This document shows, one piece after another, positions 25,202-33,333 of a DNA stretch of 37,710 nucleotides. The notes below the pieces were generated by a model, which was given only the letters and a program-made list of their open reading frames with translations, ran no database searches and was not told the origin of the DNA. Numbering within the stretch: position 1 is the stretch's first letter; each line of letters begins with the position of its first letter. Source of the stretch: an uncultured Bacilli bacterium (GTDB lineage Bacteria; Bacillota_I; Bacilli_A; RF39; UBA660); contig CANPZG010000011.1 of assembly GCA_947588765.1 (NCBI GenBank), forward strand, positions 1-37,710, in the 5' to 3' direction. Both the position numbers and the translations under genes were made by a program.

Positions 25202-25504
25202 TTATTTTTTACTTTTCTTTATTAAATATTCATTGACATTACGGATAATTATTTTTTCTCGACCAATTAGAAAAACTAAAGCAAATATAAACATTACGCC
25301 GGCAAGACAATAATTCCACGGACTATGTTTATTAATAATTGTATCTATTATTAATACTCCACTATAAATAAAAGATAATATACCAAACCATAGTAATCTT
25401 GTAAATCTTCCTTTATTTACTTTCCCTATTTCCGTTTCATAATATTTTAAACGAGCTTCTTTTCGTTCATCTTTATTTAATCTTTGATACTTATTTTTTA
25501 CCAT
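25202..25504 (-). CDS. Small two-TM membrane protein, unknown function
   Basis: A 100-residue protein with a highly charged N-terminus (KNKYQRLNKDERKEARLKYY), two TM helices (about 36-55 and 62-80) and a basic C-terminus ending IKKSKK. I do not recognise the family. It occupies the place where uppS often sits before cdsA in Bacilli, and probably is the first gene of the cdsA-rseP operon. Composition and start context (GAGG upstream of ATG 25504) look normal. Confidence 0.65.
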   Translation of the reverse strand: MVKNKYQRLNKDERKEARLKYYETEIGKVNKGRFTRLLWFGILSFIYSGVLIIDTIINKHSPWNYCLAGVMFIFALVFLIGREKIIIRNVNEYLIKKSKK

Positions 25505-25640
25505 ACCTAACCTCTACTTAATATTACCATATTTTTATTAAAATTTAAATATTAATATTATTTAAAAACTAAAGTTGATAATTTTAATTTGGAATTTAAT
25601 TTAATGAAAAAATTAATATGCTAATTATATTAAATACAAA

Positions 25641-25674
25641 AGATGCCTTATTAAAGAAATTTAATAAGGCATCT
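25641..25674 (-). terminator. Terminator after the acyltransferase gene
   Basis: A perfect 15-bp stem (25641-25655 with 25660-25674) with a GAAA loop. On the minus strand it is followed by TTTGTATTTA. The rest of 25505-25701 is AT-rich with nothing else I can support. Confidence 0.65.
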
Positions 25675-25701
25675 CTCAAACTAGTTTTATAAAAACCTAC
25701 T

Positions 25702-26796
25702 TTATAATTTTTGAAAAATTTTTAAAGCAAAAAACTTATCAATTAATTTTTTTAAATAATTAGAAATCTTTTCAACTATTTTAATATAATGCTTTTCTAA
25801 AATATAAATTCTTAATATTTCAATAATTGTACATATTATATATACTCCAAAAATTACTGCTAAACTATAGGGTATTAAATACATACTATTAGAAAATGAA
25901 GCATTTTTAAATAAATCAATCCAAATAAAATGTCTAATATAACTTTCATCACTAATTAAATACACTCCAAATGTTGCTGCTCCTAATAAGTTAATTAATT
26001 TATTATATTTTATATTAATATTTAAGCAACCAAGAAGCCAAAATAAAGATATAATTACTATTGGTAATGTTTGCATTTCATAAAACATATAACAAAATCT
26101 TGTTAATGTAGGAAATTTCAAGCCCAATAAGTCAAAACACACACACCATAAATATGTTAAAAATGTCATCAATATAGCCAAACAAATACATTTTCCACCA
26201 GAAATTTTAATTTTATCCCAATAAATACGAATATATCCTGCTAAAGCATATAAATATATAAACCATATTAAACTATTACTTTGAAAAGAACTACTTGTAA
26301 ATGTTGGTATTATGCACCAACAAACTATGCCTAAAATAATCAATTTTTGATATGTTTTTTTATCAAGAGAATTAAATAATTTATTTAAAAAAGGAGAAAT
26401 TAAATATAAAACAAAATATGTACTTGCAAACCACCAATGTTGATATGTTATAGGAAAGCAGGTATGAATAAAATCTTTAATGTTAAAAATTGTCACCCCG
26501 CTCAATACAAAAATAATATATATTATTATTGAATACGTAAATACTTGTAACCAAAATTTTAATATTTTACTAATTTTTATATTCTTTGCTTTTATTAAGA
26601 AATATCCAGAAATAAGTACAAATATATCTACGCCAATTTTGCCACCTAATCGGATTAGCTGAATCCACAACTTATTAAGTGGTAATCCTGTAGTAGGGAA
26701 ACTAAACCCACTATGTATAGCAAAATGATGTGCGACAATCAAAATCATTGCAATAATTCTTAGCAACTCTATATTGGAATTTCTTTCTTTTTCCAT
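25702..26796 (-). CDS. Membrane acyltransferase (acyltransferase family 3, OatA/WecH-like)
   Basis: A 364-residue polytopic membrane protein of the acyl_transf_3 family, which O-acylates sugars on cell-surface polymers. The N-terminus has the hallmark RNSNIELLRIIAMILIVAHHF, with the catalytic-type His pair near residues 21-22, and GGKIGVDIFVLISGYFLI (about 51-68). About ten TM helices follow. There is no SGNH hydrolase domain such as OatA has, so it belongs to the single-domain group. AAGGAG sits upstream of ATG 26796. It is transcribed alone between two terminators. The target polymer is unknown; the polysaccharide of this window is a candidate. Confidence 0.88.
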   Translation of the reverse strand: MEKERNSNIELLRIIAMILIVAHHFAIHSGFSFPTTGLPLNKLWIQLIRLGGKIGVDIFVLISGYFLIKAKNIKISKILKFWLQVFTYSIIIYIIFVLSGVTIFNIKDFIHTCFPITYQHWWFASTYFVLYLISPFLNKLFNSLDKKTYQKLIILGIVCWCIIPTFTSSSFQSNSLIWFIYLYALAGYIRIYWDKIKISGGKCICLAILMTFLTYLWCVCFDLLGLKFPTLTRFCYMFYEMQTLPIVIISLFWLLGCLNINIKYNKLINLLGAATFGVYLISDESYIRHFIWIDLFKNASFSNSMYLIPYSLAVIFGVYIICTIIEILRIYILEKHYIKIVEKISNYLKKLIDKFFALKIFQKL

Positions 26797-26889
26797 ATGT
26801 TAACTCCTTAATTAAATATTATATAGATATTTTAACATATACAATTTTAAATCTCAAATTTTTTTGGTTTCATTTTTCTATATATTAAA

Positions 26890-26915
26890 AACCTAGGTTT
26901 TCAATTTCCTAGGTT
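26890..26915 (-). terminator. Terminator after the cohesin-protein gene
   Basis: An 8-bp stem (AACCTAGG with CCTAGGTT, 26890-26897 and 26908-26915) overlaps the stop codon and is followed on the minus strand by TTTT. Confidence 0.7.
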
Positions 26916-28266
26916 AAAAATCAAATTCATCCTTTTTCTTCTTTTTCTTTTTCATTTTGTCTTTAACTTCTTCTGTATTTTTAGGTTTACTTTTTTTCTT
27001 TTTTCTTAAAAGAACAATACCTAAAATAAACATGACTACAATAATAGCTAAAAATCCAATTATAATATAAGTATATAAATTTATTTTTTCTTCTAAAGTT
27101 TTAATATAATCATCATTATAAAGTATTAATGTATCAGTTTCAGTATCATATTCATAAAAACCTTCTTCTCCCGTTTCAATATTCATACCATAGATTAAAA
27201 CAAAACGAGAATCTTTATTTAAACTATAAACTTTCGTATTTACACCATTTATATTTCTTTCTTCGATTGTATAATTAGTAACTGTTTTATCAGTTTCCAT
27301 TGGCATAATAGTTATTCTATTTAAACCTAATTCTTGATAAATAGTATATTTTTCATTTTCATAACGGAAAAGAGATATATTTCCTGCTTCATCTTTAAGA
27401 CCTACTAAAACAACATGTAAATTTTCATTTTGATAAGCTGGTATTTCCATATTATTTATTGTAATAGTATGATCACTAAAGGCATCTTTTTTAGGAAGGT
27501 ATTCTCTTATTTTAACAACAGTATAATTTTTACCATTAACTTCAACATTAATAGGATTAGCGTCCTTTACTTCGACATTAACATTATAAGTTTTTTCACT
27601 ACCATTTTCGGCTTTTACCACAACTGGAAAACTATTACTACCACTTGTTACTTCATGAGTACCGGCGCCAGTAATAGAAGATTTACTATCACTAGCTTTC
27701 GCCACAATATTTATTTCTTTTGTATCTTCAGGAACAATAACATTATAATCTAAAACATCTTTCGCAAAAGCCGGAGTTAATTCAAAACCATCCACACTTA
27801 AACTACTTAAATCATTATTTTTAGAATAACTAGCCTCTAATTCTTGTTGGGTTATTATTTTAATATTTCTACCCGATGGAGTAATACTCATTGAGGACAT
27901 ATCCGCTGCATAAACATCATAACTAGGTACTGTTACTGCTGTACTACCCGTTTTTAAAACTTTAAATTTAAAGGTATATTTAACACTTTTAGTTCCTGCA
28001 TCAGCCGAAGCATAACCAACCATTGCTGTCCCTTTACTTTCCGCGGTACTACTTGTTAGTTGTAAATAACTTTTATTATAATCTAAATCCATTTCCCAAC
28101 TACCAATACCGGTACTACTTGTTAGATTAACAGTAACTGTAATGGTATTACCCACAACTGCTTGACTCGGTCCACTTACTGCTATTTTCCCACTGGCAGC
28201 ATTAACTGCAATTGGTAGTAAGAATAGTGTTAATAAACTTACTAATAAATATTTAATTTTTTTCAT
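26914..28266 (-). CDS. Cohesin-domain surface protein with cadherin-like domain and C-terminal membrane anchor
   Basis: A 450-residue protein on the outer face of the membrane. It has a signal peptide (1-23, ending VNA) and a cohesin-like beta-sandwich (about 26-138: VVGNTITVTVNLTSS, GSWEMDLDYNKSYLQL, KYTFKFKVLKTGS). A cadherin-like beta-sandwich follows (about 152-237: LSSLSVDGFELTPAF, DVLDYNVIVPED, GSEKTYNVNVEV). Then come an uncharacterised region, one TM helix (about 396-418) and a Lys-rich cytoplasmic tail ending KKKKKKKDEFDF. The gene directly upstream in the same operon encodes a dockerin-bearing glucosaminidase, so this protein probably holds that enzyme on the cell surface. SD GGAG is normal; the gap between the genes is 13 nt. 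Confidence 0.8.
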   Translation of the reverse strand: MKKIKYLLVSLLTLFLLPIAVNAASGKIAVSGPSQAVVGNTITVTVNLTSSTGIGSWEMDLDYNKSYLQLTSSTAESKGTAMVGYASADAGTKSVKYTFKFKVLKTGSTAVTVPSYDVYAADMSSMSITPSGRNIKIITQQELEASYSKNNDLSSLSVDGFELTPAFAKDVLDYNVIVPEDTKEINIVAKASDSKSSITGAGTHEVTSGSNSFPVVVKAENGSEKTYNVNVEVKDANPINVEVNGKNYTVVKIREYLPKKDAFSDHTITINNMEIPAYQNENLHVVLVGLKDEAGNISLFRYENEKYTIYQELGLNRITIMPMETDKTVTNYTIEERNINGVNTKVYSLNKDSRFVLIYGMNIETGEEGFYEYDTETDTLILYNDDYIKTLEEKINLYTYIIIGFLAIIVVMFILGIVLLRKKKKSKPKNTEEVKDKMKKKKKKKDEFDF

Positions 28267-28279
28267 ATATTACTCCTTT

Positions 28280-30001
28280 TTATCCATTTATTTTATATGT
28301 ACCTAAAATATTTTTTTGAACTTGTAATAAATCTAAGGCATTAACTTTACCATCGCCAGAAGTATCACCTGCAAGCGAATACTCATCATTTAATTTATAT
28401 GTTCCAAGAATACTTTTTTGAACTTGTAATAAATCTAAAGCATTAATTTTACCATCACCAGAAGTATCACCTTTAACTACAATTGTTAATGTTTCTTTGG
28501 CATTAGCACTAGCGACTGTTACTTTATAACCAGTTGCTAAAGTACCACTGGTAACAGGATTACCATTCTTATCTAATATAGTTGCGGAACCACTACCTCC
28601 AACAGCTTCAATCGCATTTTTCAAACTTTCCACACTACTTTCTTCTTTAACATTGGTTAAATAATTAGAAGTATAACTATAGCCACTTGAGATAATTAAA
28701 GTTGCTAAATCAAGGGAACCTAAGCCATTATCTTGGCTTTCCACAGCGCCATTACTACTATTAACAATCGTAGCATTCATATTATTATAAACCGGAATTT
28801 TAAAAATTAAATTTATACCTAAAAGATCATTAGATTTATACGTACTAAAACTTAATTTAGATTCACTCATTGCCCCAGGCAAGTTTGTCATATATTGATG
28901 AGTAAATCTTTTCGAAGTATCAGTTGGCATAACATTAAATTTTTGAAAATAATTAGTATATTGACCAGCTTGAATATAAGAAATAGCAATAGAACCAGCA
29001 CCATCTTCAATCGCTGTCTTTAATCCTTTCCAATTTAGCTCTTTAGCTTTATTTAAACCACAATAAGTAGTTCCATGGTCTCTAACACAATCATCACCTA
29101 CTCCCCAGTTATAGAAGTTGTAATAATCTTCGTATCCTTCATAAGTACCACTCCAAAGATTAATTAAAGAATCACCATTACCAAGCTCATTACGCATTTT
29201 ACTAGCCATAGCAATAGGACTTGCACTAGTAATCCCAGCGATATAATCAACAATGTTATTATCTTTATGATATTTATAAAAATTAGTTGGGGAAATTATA
29301 GCTAAAACAGCTTCCGGATACATATCTTTTAATTTTTCATCATAAGATTGATCTAAAAATTGAAACATATATTTTTCACTAAAGAAATTACGAGGATCCA
29401 TGTAATAAGCAACTCCTTTTTGACTTGGGGCCACATAATTTCCTGGCGATGTTGCTTTACAAGTTGTATCTAAAAAAGTTTTATCATAAATACTTGTTTG
29501 AATATAATTTTTTCCACATGCACTTTCTTTTTCCACTACTGTGGGCCAATCTAAATTAGTGGCAATAGCTTGAAAACTCCAAGTAGGATGACTTTCTTGT
29601 AATTTACATAAACCACCCCAATAACTTGAAGGAAATCCGGCTTCTTTCATTTTAGTTTCACATTCACTGGTAGGTGTTGCATCATCTGTAGTGTATGACT
29701 CGATAACTTCAACATCATCAGCACAAACATAACCAGTTACTCCTGTATAATAAGTAATATTATACCAACCTTTACTACAACCTACTTTATTATTGGTATC
29801 TTCATAAAGTTTATCACTAACCATAACATAATAATCATATAAATCTAAACTATCTATAGATTTATAATTGGTTCCAGCCCCTTCCCTTAAAGGAATTGGA
29901 TTTACTATTTTTACTCTATAAGTAAACTCTTCGGCCTTTACATTACTAACTAATAAAAAAGATAGCACAAAAAGAAAAATATAATTAATTATTTTTTTCA
30001 T
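28280..30001 (-). CDS. Secreted glucosaminidase with SH3 domain and C-terminal dockerin
   Basis: A 573-residue secreted peptidoglycan hydrolase. After a signal peptide (1-23) comes a bacterial SH3 domain (about 27-100: NPIPLREGAGTNYKSID and GVTGYVCADDVEV). Next is a glucosaminidase (LytD/Acd-like) domain (about 200-370) with the probable catalytic Glu272 in MRNELGNG and the conserved YYNFYNWG (293-300). A C-terminal type-I dockerin (about 510-573) has two near-identical calcium loops, GDTSGDGKINALDLLQVQK and GDTSGDGKVNALDLLQVQK. It would cleave GlcNAc bonds in peptidoglycan. The perfect AGGAGGT site and a good promoter suggest strong expression. Confidence 0.85.
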   Translation of the reverse strand: MKKIINYIFLFVLSFLLVSNVKAEEFTYRVKIVNPIPLREGAGTNYKSIDSLDLYDYYVMVSDKLYEDTNNKVGCSKGWYNITYYTGVTGYVCADDVEVIESYTTDDATPTSECETKMKEAGFPSSYWGGLCKLQESHPTWSFQAIATNLDWPTVVEKESACGKNYIQTSIYDKTFLDTTCKATSPGNYVAPSQKGVAYYMDPRNFFSEKYMFQFLDQSYDEKLKDMYPEAVLAIISPTNFYKYHKDNNIVDYIAGITSASPIAMASKMRNELGNGDSLINLWSGTYEGYEDYYNFYNWGVGDDCVRDHGTTYCGLNKAKELNWKGLKTAIEDGAGSIAISYIQAGQYTNYFQKFNVMPTDTSKRFTHQYMTNLPGAMSESKLSFSTYKSNDLLGINLIFKIPVYNNMNATIVNSSNGAVESQDNGLGSLDLATLIISSGYSYTSNYLTNVKEESSVESLKNAIEAVGGSGSATILDKNGNPVTSGTLATGYKVTVASANAKETLTIVVKGDTSGDGKINALDLLQVQKSILGTYKLNDEYSLAGDTSGDGKVNALDLLQVQKNILGTYKING

Positions 30002-30027
30002 AATCTACCTCCTTTACTATTCATTTA

Positions 30028-30057
30028 ATTATATCACTCTTTGACATATATCGACAA
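30028..30057 (-). promoter_or_regulatory. Promoter of the dockerin-glucosaminidase/cohesin operon
   Basis: Minus strand: TTGTCG (30057-30052), 18-bp spacer and a perfect TATAAT (30033-30028). The start would be near 30021, with AAAGGAGGT at 30007-30015 and ATG 30001 following. Confidence 0.62.
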
Positions 30058-30147
30058 TTGTTTACTAGAAAAATTACCTAAAATATGTAAATATTACTAT
30101 TAATTTTACAATTTATATAATATAATTATGTATATGTGGGTGGTTGT

Positions 30148-30621
30148 ATGTTTGGAAGATTAGATGGAATAGATCTTGTATTCATAATTTTAATAGGGGT
30201 TTATTTAATTGCCTTAATTTTTCTCATCTTTTATTTTATTAGTAATTACTTAGAAAAAATTGATAATAAAAGAAAAGTTAAAGAAAAAATTAAATCTCCT
30301 ATTTTGGAAATTACTAAACCGAAAAAAGAAATTAAGAAAACTACTACAGCGAAAAAGAAAACTGTTACTATTTCTAAAAAGAAACCAACTACAATTAAGA
30401 AAAAGTCTACTCCTCCAGTAACAAATAAAAAATCCGTTAAGAAAGATGAGTTAATTAAAAAAGATAAACTTAATAACAATAAAACTAAAACTACGCAACC
30501 AAAAAAGAAAAATAATGCTACCAATAAAAATAATGGTTATAAGAGTGCAACAAAGAAAAAAAATACTCCAAGAAAGAAAACCAATAAGAAAAAGAAAACT
30601 ACTAAGAAGAAAAAAAAGTAG
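30148..30621 (+). CDS. Single-pass membrane protein with long Lys-rich tail
   Basis: A 157-residue protein. A short N-terminus and one TM helix (about 8-32: IDLVFIILIGVYLIALIFLIFY in pieces) are followed by a roughly 120-residue tail of very low complexity, rich in Lys, Thr and Asn and ending in KKKTTKKKKK. No known domain is visible. By the positive-inside rule the tail should be cytoplasmic, where it could bind nucleic acid or acidic lipid head groups. I start it at ATG 30148, with a GGGTGG site upstream; a GTG at 30136 would overlap that site. It is monocistronic, divergent from the dockerin operon, and its end codes for half of a terminator. Confidence 0.65.
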   Translation: MFGRLDGIDLVFIILIGVYLIALIFLIFYFISNYLEKIDNKRKVKEKIKSPILEITKPKKEIKKTTTAKKKTVTISKKKPTTIKKKSTPPVTNKKSVKKDELIKKDKLNNNKTKTTQPKKKNNATNKNNGYKSATKKKNTPRKKTNKKKKTTKKKKK

Positions 30622-30631
30622 TTTTCTTTTT
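30589..30631. terminator. Terminator whose 5' arm lies inside the Lys codons of the plus-strand gene
   Basis: Arms of about 15 bp (30589-30603 with 30617-30631, core AAGAAAACTACT) and a 13-nt A-rich loop. A T-run follows on the plus strand, and a T-rich run on the minus strand, so it can end both convergent genes. Confidence 0.62.
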
Positions 30632-30637
30632 TATTAT

Positions 30638-33205
30638 TTAAAAATCTAAAGTTGGATACCCATCAGAGCCTAATTTCCAATTAACTAAAGTATAATCTTT
30701 TAATATTGGATCTATTTCTTCAAGGTTAATTGGTTTAATATTATTATTTAATTCATCTACAAATGCTTGTGTTTTCATTTGGTCTATAGACTTAGGTGTT
30801 GCATTAATGTCTTTTTTACTACTTGCTTCTACACTATTTTCATAATAATTATTAGAAGATGTTAGAGAATTTTCTACAATATTTCCTATACCATAACTGC
30901 CACTTTTTCCTTCTATTTTTCCAGCATTATACACATTATTTATTTTTAAAGGAAATTCGGTTCGGGATATTCCCAATATTCCTCCTGCATACGTCTTACT
31001 TGTTATTTTTCCTATATTGAAAGAATTATATATTCCTAATAAACTTGTTATAATAGTTCCTGATGAATTAAAACCAATTAAACCACCACAATGTGTACCA
31101 GTGACTGTTGGATTAGCACGTAATTCTCCTGTATTGTATGAGTTTAAAACATATACTATAGAATTAGATACACCTATGATTCCTCCTAAAGAATAACCCC
31201 AATTATAATTTCCATCTTCTGATATTACATTTCCTTTATTATAACATCTATCTATTATCAAGTATTTGGCATCATTAGATATCACTCCTAGAATTCCTCC
31301 CACTGATGATCCACCACTAATATCACCTAAATTATATGAATTTGTTATTGTATTATTTCCACTTTCCATAGAAGCTACAAGCCCACCTATAGGTGATGAA
31401 TATTCATTAGTTATTTTATTTTTTCTATCTAAAATGGCATTATTATAAGAATTATTGATTGTTAAACTATTTGTAGACCGTCCTACTAACCCGCCAATAT
31501 AATTTGCATGTACATTATCAATAACAGATAATTTACCTATATTGGAACAATTTTCTATATTAGTAATAGAAGCTGTCTCCCCAACTATTCCTCCAATTTT
31601 AATTGCAGCATCTCCAGTTAAAGCATCTATAGATCCACTATTACTTACATTATTTAAGCTTATACTAACATTATTACTACTATACCCAATTATTCCTCCT
31701 TCTGTAATATTATATATTGTTTCCAAATTTTCAACACTTATGTTTCCTTTATTATTACTATTAACTATATTTAATGAGCTTGAATTATATCCTATGAACC
31801 CACCAATATTAGGTTCGACGCTAGATAATAAAGAACTACAATCCATTGTTAATTCTGCATCATTGTATGAATCTTCAATTATTATTTGTGATGTGGAAAA
31901 TGTAGATGTTCCTATTAATCCACCAACTGTTTGACCTAATTTACTATCTATGTTACCGGAATTTGAAGAATGTTTTATAGTTAAATTAACATTATTATTT
32001 ACATATCCTACTAATCCTCCTGTTTCGTTACCACCAGATATATTTCCATAATTATGACAATTTTCTATTAATGTATTATTAAATATTGCTCCTGCTATCC
32101 CAGCACTATGCCAAATATTGTAATTATATTCAATATTAACATATGTCACAATATTTTTAAATTTTGTATTATAAGCATTACTAACAATACTTCCAACTGC
32201 TGCTTGTGCATTTGAAATAATATCGCCATTTATTTTTAAATTATTTATTATACTATTTTCTGTTACTCCAAATAATCCTAACAAGGCTTCACTTGTAATA
32301 TTATTTATATATAAATTACTTATAGTATATTTATCGCCATTAAAGTTTCCTTTAAATCTATTATCATTTGTTCCAATTGGGGTAAAATTACTTACTCCGT
32401 CTTGGTGTTCTCCTAAATCTATGTTATTGGTTAAGACATAATATTTGCCTTCTTTGCTATCTCCATTATTTACTTCTTCACTTAACTTTCTTAATCCTGC
32501 TGCATCATTTATTTCATATAATAACTTTTCTGCTGTTATTATTATCTTCCCTTTTAATTTTCTTCCCGTATTTAATTGTTGATTATATTTTAAATTCTTA
32601 AATGTTACTGTTATTTCCCATTCATCTGTTACATCTCCATTTGATATTATTTGGATATTTTCTCCTATGGCATATAATCCGTCTGCTTCAGTTATATCAT
32701 ATCCTCCTGTTGTTTCTTTTAATCTTTTTTCTATCTTATATTCTTTACCACCTTTTTTAACACTTAAGACTAATTCTGGTACTCCTGTATATCCTTCTAG
32801 ATTTTCTTTCTCTTTTTCTTCTTTTGTCATAAATCTTAATTCTGGTTGCCCTTCTTTGGTATAACTCGAATACTCTAATTCATTTTCTTCTATTAAGAGA
32901 TAGATATTATAATTGGCTGTTGTACTTTCGCTTGTATTACTTTTTATTAATCTGGCTCTGGCTTTTGATGATTTTGAATAATCGCCTTTTTCTCTTCCTA
33001 GATTATCTGCTGTTATATTTAAAATAATATCACCATCTGTAGAGAACGTTAGATTATCTGTTGTGCCTGTTGTGGCATTTATATCAAAATTGGATGCTGG
33101 ACCTATTTGCGCTTTAAAGAAGGCATATGTTGCTCCAGCTATCATACTTACAATTACCAATATTGCTATTACTAACAATGTTATTTCTTTTTTTCTATTT
33201 TTCAC
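30638..33205 (-). CDS. Large surface protein: TasA/camelysin-like N-terminus plus GLUG-type repeats
   Basis: A secreted surface protein of about 855 residues. The N-terminus, KNRKKEITLLVIAILVIVSMIAGATYAFFKAQ in substance, is a SipW-type signal as in TasA and camelysin, and a beta domain follows to about 240. From about 250 to 830 it is built of GLUG-like repeats with the recurring pattern (V/I)GGL(I/V)G, then SYN-GxI, which should fold as a long beta-helix. The final GSDGYPTLDF is a usual end of such proteins. No sortase motif is seen. Likely a matrix or adhesion protein. The first GTG (33217) overlaps the GAGG site, so I use GTG 33205; the start is not certain. Its promoter carries a (TA)8 spacer. 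Confidence 0.75.
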   Translation of the reverse strand: MKNRKKEITLLVIAILVIVSMIAGATYAFFKAQIGPASNFDINATTGTTDNLTFSTDGDIILNITADNLGREKGDYSKSSKARARLIKSNTSESTTANYNIYLLIEENELEYSSYTKEGQPELRFMTKEEKEKENLEGYTGVPELVLSVKKGGKEYKIEKRLKETTGGYDITEADGLYAIGENIQIISNGDVTDEWEITVTFKNLKYNQQLNTGRKLKGKIIITAEKLLYEINDAAGLRKLSEEVNNGDSKEGKYYVLTNNIDLGEHQDGVSNFTPIGTNDNRFKGNFNGDKYTISNLYINNITSEALLGLFGVTENSIINNLKINGDIISNAQAAVGSIVSNAYNTKFKNIVTYVNIEYNYNIWHSAGIAGAIFNNTLIENCHNYGNISGGNETGGLVGYVNNNVNLTIKHSSNSGNIDSKLGQTVGGLIGTSTFSTSQIIIEDSYNDAELTMDCSSLLSSVEPNIGGFIGYNSSSLNIVNSNNKGNISVENLETIYNITEGGIIGYSSNNVSISLNNVSNSGSIDALTGDAAIKIGGIVGETASITNIENCSNIGKLSVIDNVHANYIGGLVGRSTNSLTINNSYNNAILDRKNKITNEYSSPIGGLVASMESGNNTITNSYNLGDISGGSSVGGILGVISNDAKYLIIDRCYNKGNVISEDGNYNWGYSLGGIIGVSNSIVYVLNSYNTGELRANPTVTGTHCGGLIGFNSSGTIITSLLGIYNSFNIGKITSKTYAGGILGISRTEFPLKINNVYNAGKIEGKSGSYGIGNIVENSLTSSNNYYENSVEASSKKDINATPKSIDQMKTQAFVDELNNNIKPINLEEIDPILKDYTLVNWKLGSDGYPTLDF

Positions 33206-33231
33206 TTTTTCAAACACCTCTATTTTTCTCC

Positions 33232-33258
33232 ATTTTACTATATATATATATATATCAA
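33232..33258 (-). promoter_or_regulatory. Promoter of the GLUG surface gene with (TA)8 spacer
   Basis: Minus strand: TTGATA (33258-33253), a 15-bp spacer consisting almost wholly of TA units (the (TA)8 run covers 33239-33254), and TAAAAT (33237-33232). The spacer is 2 bp short of optimal, exactly one repeat unit. Confidence 0.52.
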
Positions 33259-33298
33259 GGGGTGTCTTTTAATTTTACTAAAGTTTACGATATGAAAA

Positions 33299-33317
33299 AA
33301 ACTTCATAACGAAGTTT
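33299..33317 (-). terminator. Terminator after the RND exporter gene
   Basis: A 7-bp stem AAACTTC/GAAGTTT (33299-33305 with 33311-33317), followed on the minus strand by TTTT. It isolates the GLUG gene from exporter transcription. Confidence 0.65.
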
Positions 33318-33333
33318 CCTCAATTAATTAAAA

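Noticed and set aside
25505..25640. Promoter or small gene upstream of the cdsA operon
   Set aside because: Only weak TAATAT/TTTAAA-like boxes that are expected by chance in such AT-rich DNA; no open frame with a ribosome site.
30246..30524. Hydrophobic minus-strand frame opposite the Lys-rich gene
   Set aside because: It is the mirror of Lys codons (Phe/Leu runs); the plus-strand frame has the ribosome site and TM start.
30638..33205. Regular short repeats that could suggest a CRISPR array or tandem DNA repeat
   Set aside because: The repeats are at protein level (GLUG-type pattern) with diverged DNA and no constant spacer length; the frame is open throughout.
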